A DNA stretch of 64,000 nucleotides from Halomonas jincaotanensis (GCF_018448785.1 NZ_JAHCLU010000003.1:124001-188000); one strand, 5' to 3'. Shown: positions 9,205-18,634, numbered from the stretch's first letter. Notes: generated from the letters alone by a model not told the origin. Made by a program: numbers and translations.

Positions 9205-9723
9205 TCAGTGAGGCGCCAGCGTGTCGAGTGTGCGCTGGTGTAGCTCGGTACTGGCGGTGTCGAACAACACGAAGCGAACCAGCTCCAGGCCGGGGAACTC
9301 GGGCAGGCTTTCCAGCACCGTGGAGAGGGCGATGCGCGCCGCCTCGGCGGCAGGATAGCCAAAGGCGCCGGCGGAAATCGCCGGAAAGGCGATCGAGGAA
9401 ACGTCGTAACGGTGGGCCAGCTCGAGCGCTTGACGGTAGCAGCTGGCGAGCAGCACATCCGCTGGTTCGTCGATGCCATATACCGGCCCCAGGCAATGGA
9501 TAACGTATCGATTAGGCAGATCGTGTGCACCGCTAATCACTGCCTGGCCTGGCCGGATCGGCGCAAGTGGCTGGCACTCCTCCGCGAGCCCCGGGCCAGC
9601 GGCGCGATGCAGCGCACCGGCCACGCCACCGCCGGTTTCCAGCCGGGCATTGGCAGCGTTGACCACGGCGTCTATATCGGGTTGGCTGGCGATATCGCCT
9701 TGGACGCATTCGATGGCTCCCAT
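9205..9723 (-). CDS. Macro domain protein, probable O-acetyl-ADP-ribose deacetylase
   Basis: This 172-residue protein is a single macro domain. The N-terminal QGDI and VVNAANARLETGGGVAGALH motifs bind ADP-ribose, and the IAFPAISAGAFGYP loop holds the distal phosphate. Its size and motifs match bacterial YmdB/TM1146-like proteins, which remove acetyl from O-acetyl-ADP-ribose or hydrolyse mono-ADP-ribose. It is a single gene on the minus strand, convergent with the second TRAP cluster. Nothing nearby shows its partner. Confidence 0.92.
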   Translation of the reverse strand: MGAIECVQGDIASQPDIDAVVNAANARLETGGGVAGALHRAAGPGLAEECQPLAPIRPGQAVISGAHDLPNRYVIHCLGPVYGIDEPADVLLASCYRQALELAHRYDVSSIAFPAISAGAFGYPAAEAARIALSTVLESLPEFPGLELVRFVLFDTASTELHQRTLDTLAPH

Positions 9724-10123
9724 CCTCGCTTCCCTCCTGCTGGCTGATGGGATTCAGTCTGGCCGCCAGGGCGGCAGTTCATCAAGGTTATGGCAACGGC
9801 TAATGCCCGATTGCATGACGTCAGGAGGTCTATGCAGTTATACAAGTCCCGCGGTAGAGCGTTAGAAACTCGGGGGAGGCGCTGGTGGATCGACTCCGGC
9901 AAGGCGTGACTCGACGATGTCGGTGCAACGTGGAAGGAATGCTTAAAAAATTAACGTTCACTAAACGTAAGGCAAGGCTAGACTGGATGCTATGGAAAAA
10001 AGACCTCATCAAGCAGGCGTTTTTTTCGCTAAAGTAGCCAATGACGGTTTAACCGTCGGTAAGCCTGCCACTTGCAGGGTTTGCCACCATCATGTCGATC
10101 ACAATGCCAATTGAGGTGTGTTC
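9724..10123. promoter_or_regulatory. Intergenic region upstream of both the macro gene and the TAXI TRAP operon
   Basis: No gene is supported in these 400 bases, which serve as the divergent upstream region. Two inverted repeats stand out. At 9951-9970 TTAACGTT and AACGTAA face each other across a short spacer. At 10043-10057 GACGGTT and AACCGTC form a perfect 7-base palindrome around one T. Either could be an operator for the TAXI transporter. A GAGG ribosome-binding site lies at 10113-10116 before the ATG at 10124. Confidence 0.45.
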
Positions 10124-11104
10124 ATGAAACGCCACGCTTTTTCTACTGCGGCTTTCTCCGGTGCCTTGCTGGGGGCGGCTATGTTTGCGTCACCGGCCAT
10201 GGCCCAGGACGACGAGCAATTCATCACCATCGGCACCGGTGGCCAGACCGGTGTGTATTACGTAGTCGGTCAGTCGATCTGTCGTCTGGTCAACCGTCTG
10301 GAAGATTCCAGCATCAAGTGTAATGCGCCTTCCACCGGCGGCTCGGTTGCCAATATTAATGGCATCAAGTCCGGTGAACTGGACATGGGGGTCGCCCAGT
10401 CCGACGTCCAGTACCAGGCCTACAACGGTACCGGTAATTTCGAAGGCGAACCCTACGAGGAGTTACGTGCCGTGTTCCGCGTCCACGGTGAGCCGTTGAC
10501 TCTGCTGGCGCGTGCCGACTCGGGGATCGAGACGCTTGATGACCTGGAAGGCAAGCGTGTCAATATTGGCAACCCAGGCTCCGGTCAGCGCAACACCATG
10601 GAAGTGGTGATGGAGGCCAAGGGCTGGACCGAGGACACCTTCTCTCTGGCATCACAGCTCGATGCCGCCGAGCAGGCCGCGGCTCTCGCCGACAACAATG
10701 TCGATGCCATGGTCTATGTCGTAGGTCACCCCAACGGCTCTATCCAGGAGGCAACCACGACCGTCGACTCTCGCCTGATCCCGTTGAATGACGAGGATAT
10801 CGATGGCATCGTCGAGGAATATCCCTATTACACCAAGTCGGTGATACCGGGTGGCCTCTACAAGGGCAATGACGAAGATGTCGAGACCTTCGGCGTGGCA
10901 GCGACCTTCGTGACCACCGCCGAGGCCGATGAGGAAGTTATCTACCAGACCGTCAAGGCAGTATTCGACAACTTTGACCGTTTCAAGCGTCTGCATCCGG
11001 CCTTCGAGAACCTCGATCAGGAGGAGATGGTCAGCGAGGGGCTTTCCGCTCCGCTGCATGATGGGGCGGCGCGTTACTATCGTGAACAAGGTTGGATCGA
11101 GTAA
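10124..11104 (+). CDS. TAXI family TRAP transporter solute-binding subunit
   Basis: The protein has 326 residues and a clean signal peptide (residues 1-27, ending MAQ). The mature start FITIGTGGQTGVYYVVGQSI is diagnostic for TAXI binding proteins. The following SICRLVNR, APSTGGSVANINGI and VAQSDVQYQAYNG segments match glutamate-type TAXI receptors. The ATG at 10124 is chosen over the GTG at 10118 because of the GAGG site ahead of it. The two cysteines, in SICR and KCN, are close together and might form a disulphide. It pairs with the fused permease 135 bases downstream. Confidence 0.94.
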   Translation: MKRHAFSTAAFSGALLGAAMFASPAMAQDDEQFITIGTGGQTGVYYVVGQSICRLVNRLEDSSIKCNAPSTGGSVANINGIKSGELDMGVAQSDVQYQAYNGTGNFEGEPYEELRAVFRVHGEPLTLLARADSGIETLDDLEGKRVNIGNPGSGQRNTMEVVMEAKGWTEDTFSLASQLDAAEQAAALADNNVDAMVYVVGHPNGSIQEATTTVDSRLIPLNDEDIDGIVEEYPYYTKSVIPGGLYKGNDEDVETFGVAATFVTTAEADEEVIYQTVKAVFDNFDRFKRLHPAFENLDQEEMVSEGLSAPLHDGAARYYREQGWIE

Positions 11105-11137
11105 TCCTGTAACCCGAGGTGTTGCTACCTGGTAAGA

Positions 11138-11168
11138 AATGCGCGGTTACCCGAGGGTGCCGCGCATT
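11138..11168 (+). other. Long hairpin between TAXI binding protein and permease genes
   Basis: A perfect 9-base-pair outer stem (AATGCGCGG / CCGCGCATT) encloses a second ACCC / GGGT stem. There is no T tract, so it is more likely an mRNA-stability or partial-termination element than a full terminator. It would favour high expression of the binding protein relative to the permease. Confidence 0.65.
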
Positions 11169-11239
11169 CTGGTTCAGGATGTTGATAGGCATTTCGATAG
11201 GGCAATCATGCGTCAATCGACTCGGAGCAGGGCAGGCAT

Positions 11240-13834
11240 ATGACTGACGATAACAACAGGGCTTCGGGAAGCGGAGTAGACCTGGAGGATATGGTCGCCT
11301 CCAGCGACACGGGGGCCCGTAAACCAGCCGGCATGCCCGGGAAAATATTGGTGAGCATCGCGGCCGTCTGGTCGCTCTTCCAGTTGTGGATTGCCTCCCC
11401 ACTTTCCTTCATGGTGGGTTTCGGTGTGTTCAACGCCACCGAATCGCGCTCTATTCACCTGGCCTTTGCGCTTTTTCTGGCTTATATGGCCTATCCGGCA
11501 CTCAAGCGCTCACCCCGCGATCGCATTCCCATTCAGGATTGGGTGCTTGCCGCGGCCGCGGCCTTCTGCGGCGCTTATATGTTCATGTTCTACGAGCAGC
11601 TATCCCAGCGCCCGGGAGCGCCGATACTGCAGGATGTGATCGTCGGGGTGGCGGGAATCCTGCTGCTGCTCGAGGCGACCCGCCGAGCGCTGGGCCCGCC
11701 GCTGATGATCGTGGCGTCGGTATTTCTTGTTTATAGCCTGGCCGGTCCCTGGATGCCAGGTATCCTCTCGCACGGCGGGGTTAGCCTCTTTGGGTTGATT
11801 AACCACCAGTGGTTGACGACCCAGGGGGTCTTCGGCATCGCGCTGGGGGTCTCGACCAGTTTTGTCTTCCTGTTTGTGTTGTTTGGTGCCTTGCTCGACA
11901 AGGCCGGAGCCGGTAACTATTTCATCAAGGTGGCATTTTCGCTGCTCGGACACTATCGCGGTGGGCCGGCCAAGGCCGCCGTGGTGGCGTCTGCCATGAC
12001 CGGGCTGATTTCCGGTTCGTCGATCGCCAACGTCGTGACCACCGGTACCTTTACCGTACCGATGATGAAGCGTGTCGGTTTCTCCGCCGAAAAGGCCGGG
12101 GCCGTCGAGGTGGCGTCCTCGGTCAATGGTCAGATCATGCCGCCGGTCATGGGCGCTGCCGCTTTCCTGATGGTCGAGTATGTGGGCATTTCCTACGTCG
12201 AGGTCATCAAGCATGCCTTTCTGCCGGCGCTGATCTCCTACATCGCGCTGGTCTATATCGTCCACCTGGAGGCCATGAAGGCCAACATGCAGGGTCTTCA
12301 AAGCAGCAACCCGCCCAAGCCACTGTTGAACAAGGTGATCGGCTTTCTCGGTGGCCTGCTGCTGATGATGGTGACCGCTCTGGCCGTCTATTACGGGCTC
12401 GGCTGGCTCAAGCCGGTACTGGGCGATGCGACGCCCTGGGTGGTCGCGGTGGGGCTGACAGTCATCTATATCGCGCTGCTCAAGCTGGCCGCCGGTTACC
12501 CCGAACTCGAGCTGGATGATCCCAATCAGCCGATCTATTCGTTGCCGCAGACCAAGCCCACGGTGCTGGTGGGACTGCAGTACATCCTGCCGGTCATCGT
12601 GCTGGTCTGGTGTCTGATGGTGGAACGCTTGTCACCGGGACTGTCGGCCTTCTGGGCGACGGTCTTCATGATCTTCATCATTCTCACTCAGCGTCCTATT
12701 ACTTCGATCTTCCGCGGGCGTAGCGATATGCGCGCAGACCTGCGCGAAGGCGTGATGGATCTGTGGAACGGCCTGGTCACCGGTGCCCGCAACATGATCG
12801 GCATTGGCATCGCCACTGCCACTGCCGGCATCATCGTCGGGGCCGTGTCGCAGACCGGCGTGGGTCTGGTCCTGGCCGAGGTGGTGGAAACTCTCGCCAT
12901 GGGCAATCTGATGCTGATCCTGCTGCTCACGGCGGTACTCAGCCTGATCCTCGGCATGGGGCTTCCCACGACAGCCAACTATATTGTGGTATCGGCACTG
13001 CTGGCGCCGGTTGTCGTGCAGCTGGGCGCGCAAAACGGCCTGCTGGTACCGCTGATTGCGGTCCACTTGTTTGTGTTTTATTTCGGGATCATGGCCGATG
13101 TCACGCCCCCGGTGGGGCTGGCGTCATTCGCGGCAGCAGCAGTGTCGGGTGGCGACCCGATCCGTACTGGCTTCCAGGCCTTCTACTACAGCCTGCGCAC
13201 CGCAGCGCTGCCTTTCCTGTTCATTTTCAATACCGACCTGCTGCTGATCGATGTGACCTTTCTGCAAGGGATCCTGATCTTCGTGGTGTCGACGATCGCC
13301 ATGCTGATCTTCGCCGCGGCGACTCAGGGCTTCATGATCACTCGCAATCGCTGGTATGAATCCATCGTGTTGCTGCTGATTGCGTTCACCCTGTTCCGGC
13401 CCGGGTTCTGGATGGACATGATCCATGATCCCTACGAATCCGTGCCGCCGGCGCAATTCGTCGAGGCTTTGGGCGATGTCGATGAAGACGCCACCTTGCG
13501 CTTGCAGATTGAAGGTGTCGATGCGTTTGGTGATCGCATGACCACCTATATGACCCTGCCAGTGCCGGAAGGCGAGACCGGGCAGGAGCGGCTTGAAAAC
13601 CTGGGCATGGAACTGCTGATCGAGGACGACACGGCAACCGTTGACATGGTCGCCTACGGCAGTCAGGCGGCGGATCTCGGCTTCGACTTCGATCAGGAAA
13701 TCATCGAGGTGCTGGCCCCTGTCGATCGCTGGACCAAGGAGCTGATGTGGATTCCGGCCTTCCTGGTCTTCGGGCTGATTGTAATGATGCAGCGCCGGCG
13801 TCGTGACAAGACGGGCGCCACCGCCACTGCGTGA
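11240..13834 (+). CDS. TRAP transporter fused permease, 4TM/12TM (TAXI-type)
   Basis: This 864-residue protein fuses the small and large permease functions, as is usual in TAXI systems. The N-terminal third has the DctQ-like helices. The remainder is DctM-like, with VVASAMTGLISGSSIANVVT near residue 250, GQIMPPVMGAAAFLM near 295, LGMGLPTTANYIV near 570 and ADVTPPVGLASFAAAA near 617. A C-terminal stretch of about 120 residues (from about 710) holds a soluble, acidic segment framed by a last membrane helix near residue 840. It ends 11 bases before a universal stress protein gene, so the three genes form one operon. Confidence 0.94.
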   Translation: MTDDNNRASGSGVDLEDMVASSDTGARKPAGMPGKILVSIAAVWSLFQLWIASPLSFMVGFGVFNATESRSIHLAFALFLAYMAYPALKRSPRDRIPIQDWVLAAAAAFCGAYMFMFYEQLSQRPGAPILQDVIVGVAGILLLLEATRRALGPPLMIVASVFLVYSLAGPWMPGILSHGGVSLFGLINHQWLTTQGVFGIALGVSTSFVFLFVLFGALLDKAGAGNYFIKVAFSLLGHYRGGPAKAAVVASAMTGLISGSSIANVVTTGTFTVPMMKRVGFSAEKAGAVEVASSVNGQIMPPVMGAAAFLMVEYVGISYVEVIKHAFLPALISYIALVYIVHLEAMKANMQGLQSSNPPKPLLNKVIGFLGGLLLMMVTALAVYYGLGWLKPVLGDATPWVVAVGLTVIYIALLKLAAGYPELELDDPNQPIYSLPQTKPTVLVGLQYILPVIVLVWCLMVERLSPGLSAFWATVFMIFIILTQRPITSIFRGRSDMRADLREGVMDLWNGLVTGARNMIGIGIATATAGIIVGAVSQTGVGLVLAEVVETLAMGNLMLILLLTAVLSLILGMGLPTTANYIVVSALLAPVVVQLGAQNGLLVPLIAVHLFVFYFGIMADVTPPVGLASFAAAAVSGGDPIRTGFQAFYYSLRTAALPFLFIFNTDLLLIDVTFLQGILIFVVSTIAMLIFAAATQGFMITRNRWYESIVLLLIAFTLFRPGFWMDMIHDPYESVPPAQFVEALGDVDEDATLRLQIEGVDAFGDRMTTYMTLPVPEGETGQERLENLGMELLIEDDTATVDMVAYGSQAADLGFDFDQEIIEVLAPVDRWTKELMWIPAFLVFGLIVMMQRRRRDKTGATATA

Positions 13835-13845
13835 AGGAGAGTGCC

Positions 13846-14274
13846 ATGTACAGCAAGATCATGTTGCCGGTGGATCTGAACGAGGAGTCGTCGTGGTCGA
13901 AAGCGCTACCGACGGCTCTGGCGCTCTGTCGGAGTTTCGACGCCTCCTTGCATGTGGTCACGGTGCTGCCGGACTACCAAATGCCCATCGTCGGGTCCTA
14001 TTTCCCCAAGGGCTTCGCCAAGAAGGCCCATGAGGCGATCACTCAGGCACAGCACGACTTCATCAAGGCGAACGTGCCCGAGGACATTCAGGTGCAGAGT
14101 GTCATCGTCGATGGCTCACCCTGGGAGGCGATCGTCAAGGCAGCGAAGAAACTCGAGGTGGACCTGATCGTCATGGCCTCCCACAACAAGCGCAAATTTG
14201 CCGATTATGTGCTGGGACCCAACGCCGAGCACGTGGTGCATCATGCCAAGATATCAGTGATGATCGTGCGCTAG
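13846..14274 (+). CDS. Universal stress protein, UspA family (TeaD-like)
   Basis: The 142-residue protein is a single Usp domain. It begins KIMLPVDLNEESSW and ends with the nucleotide-binding pattern MASHNKRKFADYVLGPNAEHVVHHAKISVMIVR, of which the G-2x-G-9x-G-type loop is partly visible. An AAGGAGAG site precedes the ATG at 13846, which is preferred over GTG 13831. Its position 11 bases after the TRAP permease mirrors teaD of Halomonas elongata, where the Usp protein tunes TRAP transport of ectoine. A similar role here is inference. Confidence 0.92.
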   Translation: MYSKIMLPVDLNEESSWSKALPTALALCRSFDASLHVVTVLPDYQMPIVGSYFPKGFAKKAHEAITQAQHDFIKANVPEDIQVQSVIVDGSPWEAIVKAAKKLEVDLIVMASHNKRKFADYVLGPNAEHVVHHAKISVMIVR

Positions 14275-14289
14275 AGGTGTCTTCAGACG

Positions 14290-14314
14290 GCCCCCGGTTG
14301 CGATGATCGGGGGC
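14290..14314 (+). terminator. Hairpin after the universal stress protein gene
   Basis: A perfect 7-base-pair GC stem (GCCCCCG / CGGGGGC) with an 11-base loop lies 15 bases after the stop codon. Only a weak T-containing tail follows, so it may be a terminator of moderate strength. Confidence 0.55.
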
Positions 14315-14451
14315 TAGCTTGTGAGTATTGACCTGGAGCAAGTCCCCCCATTCTGAGGTAATGTAAGATCATGGGTTAGGCGTGGATCCGATCCCACCTG
14401 ACGAGGTCCGGTCAGTCCGGAAAGCGACAAGGCAGAAACAGGGGTGACGCA

Positions 14452-15300
14452 ATGAGTGCGGCAAAGACAACAGGTGAACACAAGGCTGCAGCGCCCAGGG
14501 TCAAGATCACCATCAATCCAGTCGGCAGCGACAGGCCTCGAGCATGGCTGGCTGCTGGTTTCGAAGACTTTCGGCAGGCCACGGCAGTCAGCCTGTCCTA
14601 CGGTATGTTCTGGGTGGGCCTGAGCATAGCGATCACCTTCACCGCCGTGACGCTGGGGCTTTGGCACTGGTTATTGCCCATGCTGGCCGGCTTCATGTTC
14701 ATCGGCCCGTTGGTGGCCGTGGGCTCCTACGGCATCAGCCAGGCATTGGAGGCCAATCGTGCCCCTCACCTGGGGGATGCTTTCGGCGCCTGGAAGGGTC
14801 ATACAGGCCAGCTGGCGATGATGGGCGTGATGATGATGATCTTCTTCCTCGCCTGGATTCGTCTGGCCACACTGCTGTTCGCGCTTTTCTTCGGTTTCGA
14901 AGTGCCCAGCCCCGCGACGCTCTATGCCTCCCTTCTTACCACGCCAGAAGGACTTGGCATGATCGCCGTGGGTTCCGTGGCGGGCGGCATACTGGCCTTT
15001 GGCGCCTTTACCATCAGTGTGGTGGCCATTCCGACCTTGATGGACCAGGACCTTACCTTCATGGAGGGGATCGAAGCCAGTGTTCGCTCCGTGGCGCGAA
15101 ACTTCCGCCCGATGTTGCTTTGGGCAGCGATTCTCACTGGCTGCGTGCTGGTCGGCGTGATGACCTTCTACATCGGCCTGGCCTTGATCCTACCGGTACT
15201 CGGTCATGCCAGTTGGCATGCCTACGAGGATCTGGTAAGAATCACGCCGATGGATGACACGTCGGGCAGTGCACCTTCAGAGAGCGAGTTGAGCCGTTGA
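14452..15300 (+). CDS. DUF2189 domain-containing membrane protein
   Basis: This 282-residue inner-membrane protein has about six hydrophobic segments. The family start is visible in RPRAWLAAGFEDFRQ followed by SLSYGMFWVG, and the FIGPLVAVGSYGISQALE segment near residue 83 is also typical of DUF2189. The function of the family is unknown; members often sit near respiratory or copper genes, but none is seen here. Its last four bases overlap the start of the next gene, so the two are probably translated together. Confidence 0.85.
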   Translation: MSAAKTTGEHKAAAPRVKITINPVGSDRPRAWLAAGFEDFRQATAVSLSYGMFWVGLSIAITFTAVTLGLWHWLLPMLAGFMFIGPLVAVGSYGISQALEANRAPHLGDAFGAWKGHTGQLAMMGVMMMIFFLAWIRLATLLFALFFGFEVPSPATLYASLLTTPEGLGMIAVGSVAGGILAFGAFTISVVAIPTLMDQDLTFMEGIEASVRSVARNFRPMLLWAAILTGCVLVGVMTFYIGLALILPVLGHASWHAYEDLVRITPMDDTSGSAPSESELSR

Positions 15301-15797
15301 CAGGCGTCCTCGCCAAGCGCTGGAAAGGGGCCGGTAGCGTCTTCCTGCTTGCCGTTACCTTGCCCGCACAGGCCTGGGGGCAGACTGTATCGAACAGTCA
15401 TCCCATCGCCTTGCAGCTAGATAGCTGCATGGCGGAGAGCCCGTCGGGTTCCCGAGGCATGCTGGACTGTGCCAAGGAGGCCGAAGCCGCCTGGGAAGAG
15501 GAAGTAGAGCGTCTGACCGAGCGACTGTCGAGCGTGTTGGGTGAGGAGGCAAGGGAGGCACTTGAGTCTTCCGACCTCGCCTGGCGGGCCAGCCATGACG
15601 CCGACCTGACCTTCATCGATGCCTACCATGACCAACTCGAGGAAGCTGAACTCGGCGACCCTGAGCTGGTCATGCTGTCGCGTCAGATACACCGTAATGC
15701 CGGGCTCGAAATCCGTGTCTCACGACTCGAAAATTTCCTTGCCGGCCTCGAGGACATCCCCGACACGATACCCGAGGAACGCATTCCGCCGCCCTGA
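15297..15797 (+). CDS. Lysozyme inhibitor LprI-like periplasmic protein (DUF1311)
   Basis: This 166-residue protein starts at a TTG that overlaps the stop codon of the DUF2189 gene. It has a signal peptide ending near AQAWG at about residue 28. The mature part shows the LprI-like pattern of a C...C pair (SCMAES, MLDCAKEAEAAWEEE) followed by a long helical region with ESSDLAWRASHDADLTF. Such proteins act in the periplasm; LprI itself inhibits lysozyme, but many relatives are uncharacterised. The family call rests on this motif pattern only. Confidence 0.7.
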   Translation: MTGVLAKRWKGAGSVFLLAVTLPAQAWGQTVSNSHPIALQLDSCMAESPSGSRGMLDCAKEAEAAWEEEVERLTERLSSVLGEEAREALESSDLAWRASHDADLTFIDAYHDQLEEAELGDPELVMLSRQIHRNAGLEIRVSRLENFLAGLEDIPDTIPEERIPPP

Positions 15798-15879
15798 TGT
15801 GCCATTAAGGCGCGAGGGGTAAGGTGCTGCCGGGTATTCACGTCGCTGCCACCACCACGATCTGATCTCTTGGGGGACG

Positions 15880-16404
15880 ATGCCAATGCCCAGGCGCATC
15901 ATGCCCGGCCTGTCGGTCGTCTTGCTCATCGGCTCGTTGCTATTTTCCATGCGACTCGTCGCCGAGCCGCTGCCGTCTCCCACGGGGGAGGTGATACTCA
16001 CCATCAGCGGGAATATCGCGCATACCAATGCGGGTGCGCAGGCCCATCTCGACCGGGACATGCTGATGGCCCTGGAGTCGCGCGTCGTCGAGACCAACAC
16101 GCCTTGGCATAGCGATTCGTCCCGCTATGAGGGGCCGTTGTTGCTTGCCGTTCTGCAGGTCGCAGGCGCTGAGGGCGAGCGCATCGTGGTGCGAGCCCTG
16201 AACGACTTCGAGGCCGAGATCCCGATCACGGACCTGCATGATTATAAGGTAATTCTGGCCCTGCATCGCGACGGCGAGCCCATGCCGATTCGCGAGTTCG
16301 GTCCGCTGTTCGTGCTCTATCCTTTCGACGAGCATCCCGAACTCAACAATGAGACGATCCGCTTTCGCTCGGTATGGCAGGTGGAGAAAATCCATGTGCC
16401 TTGA
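15880..16404 (+). CDS. Secreted protein with a sulfite-oxidase-like (SUOX/molybdopterin oxidoreductase) fold, no cofactor cysteine
   Basis: The 174-residue protein has a signal peptide of about 29 residues and one compact domain. The pattern TNTPWHSD, then YEGPLLLAVLQVAGAEG, ALNDFEAEIP and FGPLFVLYPFDEHPEL resembles small proteins annotated as molybdopterin-dependent oxidoreductases. The mature part contains no cysteine, so it cannot hold molybdenum in the usual way. It sits 30 bases before a hybrid sensor kinase. A role as a periplasmic ligand-binding partner of that kinase is therefore more likely than catalysis; this is inference. Confidence 0.72.
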   Translation: MPMPRRIMPGLSVVLLIGSLLFSMRLVAEPLPSPTGEVILTISGNIAHTNAGAQAHLDRDMLMALESRVVETNTPWHSDSSRYEGPLLLAVLQVAGAEGERIVVRALNDFEAEIPITDLHDYKVILALHRDGEPMPIREFGPLFVLYPFDEHPELNNETIRFRSVWQVEKIHVP

Positions 16405-16434
16405 TCACTCTTTCGACTGAACGCTGCCTCGCCC

Positions 16435-18600
16435 ATGTTGCGCCTCCCGCTGCGCCTAAAATTCGGTGCTATCGCCGCCCTGGTGCTCTTCGCCGCCGCC
16501 GTGCTGGTGGTGGGGCTGGTCTCTTGGCGTCAGGACAGTCTGACCCAAAGCGTTGGCGGCGACACCGCCTGGCACGCTTATAAGATGGATCGTGACGTCG
16601 TACAGTTGCGCAATTATCTCGGCGATCCCGACCGTAGCCTGGCAGGGGCCAGGCTACGCTTCGAGCTGCTCTATAGTCGTCTGAACCTCTTGCGCGGTGG
16701 GGAGGTTTCCGAGCTGATCGCGTCCATCCCCGTGGCGGTATCGCTGCTCGACGGGATCGAGGCACGACTCGACGAGCTGGACGCGCACTTAGAGTCGATT
16801 GACGCCCTTGACGATGAGCGCCGCCTCGCGCTTGACCGGCACTTCGAAGCGCTGGGACGGCGCACCGAGCCGCTGATCATCGCCATCAACGGCCACCTGG
16901 CCGATAGCGCGACGCATGAACGCCAGCAATTGCAGACCCTCTACGCCTTGCTGATGGCGCTTATCCTGGCCATGAGCGTGGCAGCGATGCTGGTCGTGAT
17001 GTTTTTCTTTCGCGAAGCCCGCGACAATGCCGCGGCCCGGCGTAAGCTGGAAACCCTGAGCCAAGAGCTTGAAGCCACCGCCCGGCGCGCCCAGACGGCA
17101 AGTGAGAGCAAGTCGCTCTTCCTGGCCACTGTCAGCCACGAGATACGCACACCGCTCAACGGCGTGATCGGCATGAGTGATCTGCTGCTCGACCAGCCGC
17201 TGGAGGGGCGTTCGCGCCACTATGCTCATACCATTCACAACAGCGCCGGCCTGCTGCTGGAGTTGATCAACGACCTACTGGACTTTTCCAAGATCGAGGC
17301 GGACCGGCTAGAGCTCGAGTCGCGCCCCATTCCCCTGAGCGAGTTGGTCGAGGGGGTCATGACACTGTTTGCCCATCGTGTCGAATCACAAGGCGTACGG
17401 CTTGCCAGCCATCTTGACCCACGGCTTCCGCGACGCGTGTTCAGTGATCCCGTGCGGCTGCGCCAGGTGCTGTTGAACCTGGTTTCAAACGCCATCAAGT
17501 TTACCGACCAGGGCGAGATCCTGCTGTCGGTGACGGGCCCCGAGCCGGAGTATCTGCGTTTCGACGTGATCGACACGGGGCGTGGCATCACGGCAGAACA
17601 GCTCCCGCGGCTTTTCGAGCCTTTCCAGCAGGGTGACGCCTCTACCGCCCGGCATTTCGGCGGTACCGGCCTGGGCCTGGCCATTTGTCGTCGCCTCGTG
17701 GAAGCCCTCGGGGGGCGCTTGGAGGTGCAAAGTGAACCCGGTGTGGGAAGCCGCTTCTGTTTCAACCTGCCGCTGGTGCCTGCGGACAACGCCCCGGTTG
17801 AGGCGACACGCAAGGCCTCTTGCCCTGTCCGGCTTGACGAGTCGCAATTGCTGGTGGTCGAGGATAATCCGGTCAATCGACAGGTGGCGGTGGCGATGCT
17901 GGAACGCTTCGGCTGTCGTGTCAGTGTCGCCGAGAGTGGTGCTGAGGGTCTGGAAAAAGCCATGCAGATGCGCTTCGATCTGATCTTCATGGACGTTCAG
18001 ATGGCCGACATGGACGGCCTGGACGTTACGCGGCGACTGCGCGCGAGCGGCGGCTGGTCCGGCGAGGTGCCGATCATCGCCATGACCGCCGGCGGACCTG
18101 GGGGCGAGCAGGCACGTTGTCTCGCCGCCGGCATGAACGGCTATCTGACCAAGCCGTTGTTTCAGGAAGCGCTGGAAGCGATGTGGCGTCGTCATCTCCA
18201 CAAGACCGGCGACGGCGCACAGATTTTCGCGTCGGCCCCCGAGCCGAGTGAAACCGACCAGCCGCTTGACCGGGCCACATTGGCTGCGCTGCGTGAGAGT
18301 CTCGGCAAACGCGGTCTCGCCTTGTTGATCGCGCTCTATCGCGAGCAGGTCGAGGCACGCCTTGCCGAGCTGGATCAGGCCCTCGGCGCAGCATCGTCGG
18401 AGCGCATCAACCAGCTGGCCCACCAACTCAAGGGTGAGTCGTCCAGCCTCGGTGCGGTGAAGATGGCCGGAATTGCCGCACTGCTGGAGCGCATGGGCAG
18501 GGAGGGGCAACTGGGCGAGGCCGGCGTGATTCTCGTGGACCTGAAGCGATGCCTTGCAGTCACGCTGCACAGGCTCGAGCCCTGGTCGGCGTTAGATTGA
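16435..18600 (+). CDS. Hybrid sensor histidine kinase / response regulator with Hpt domain
   Basis: The 721-residue protein is a tripartite phosphorelay kinase. Two membrane helices (about residues 12-32 and 165-188) frame a helical periplasmic sensor of about 130 residues. A HisKA domain follows with the phospho-acceptor at H235 in SHEIRTPLNGVIG. Next come the ATPase domain (NLVSNAIKF, DTGRGI, FGGTGLGLAI), a receiver domain with D520 in FMDVQMADMDG, and a C-terminal Hpt domain with H663 in LAHQLKGESSSLG. It probably passes phosphate to a separate regulator not encoded nearby. The upstream secreted protein is its likely sensor partner. Confidence 0.93.
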   Translation: MLRLPLRLKFGAIAALVLFAAAVLVVGLVSWRQDSLTQSVGGDTAWHAYKMDRDVVQLRNYLGDPDRSLAGARLRFELLYSRLNLLRGGEVSELIASIPVAVSLLDGIEARLDELDAHLESIDALDDERRLALDRHFEALGRRTEPLIIAINGHLADSATHERQQLQTLYALLMALILAMSVAAMLVVMFFFREARDNAAARRKLETLSQELEATARRAQTASESKSLFLATVSHEIRTPLNGVIGMSDLLLDQPLEGRSRHYAHTIHNSAGLLLELINDLLDFSKIEADRLELESRPIPLSELVEGVMTLFAHRVESQGVRLASHLDPRLPRRVFSDPVRLRQVLLNLVSNAIKFTDQGEILLSVTGPEPEYLRFDVIDTGRGITAEQLPRLFEPFQQGDASTARHFGGTGLGLAICRRLVEALGGRLEVQSEPGVGSRFCFNLPLVPADNAPVEATRKASCPVRLDESQLLVVEDNPVNRQVAVAMLERFGCRVSVAESGAEGLEKAMQMRFDLIFMDVQMADMDGLDVTRRLRASGGWSGEVPIIAMTAGGPGGEQARCLAAGMNGYLTKPLFQEALEAMWRRHLHKTGDGAQIFASAPEPSETDQPLDRATLAALRESLGKRGLALLIALYREQVEARLAELDQALGAASSERINQLAHQLKGESSSLGAVKMAGIAALLERMGREGQLGEAGVILVDLKRCLAVTLHRLEPWSALD

Positions 18601-18634
18601 AGTGGATCCAGTGAGGCGATTCAGGTGAATCGGG

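Noticed and set aside
15880..16404. Naming the secreted protein a working molybdenum oxidoreductase
   Set aside because: The mature protein lacks the cysteine that would bind molybdenum, so only the fold is claimed.
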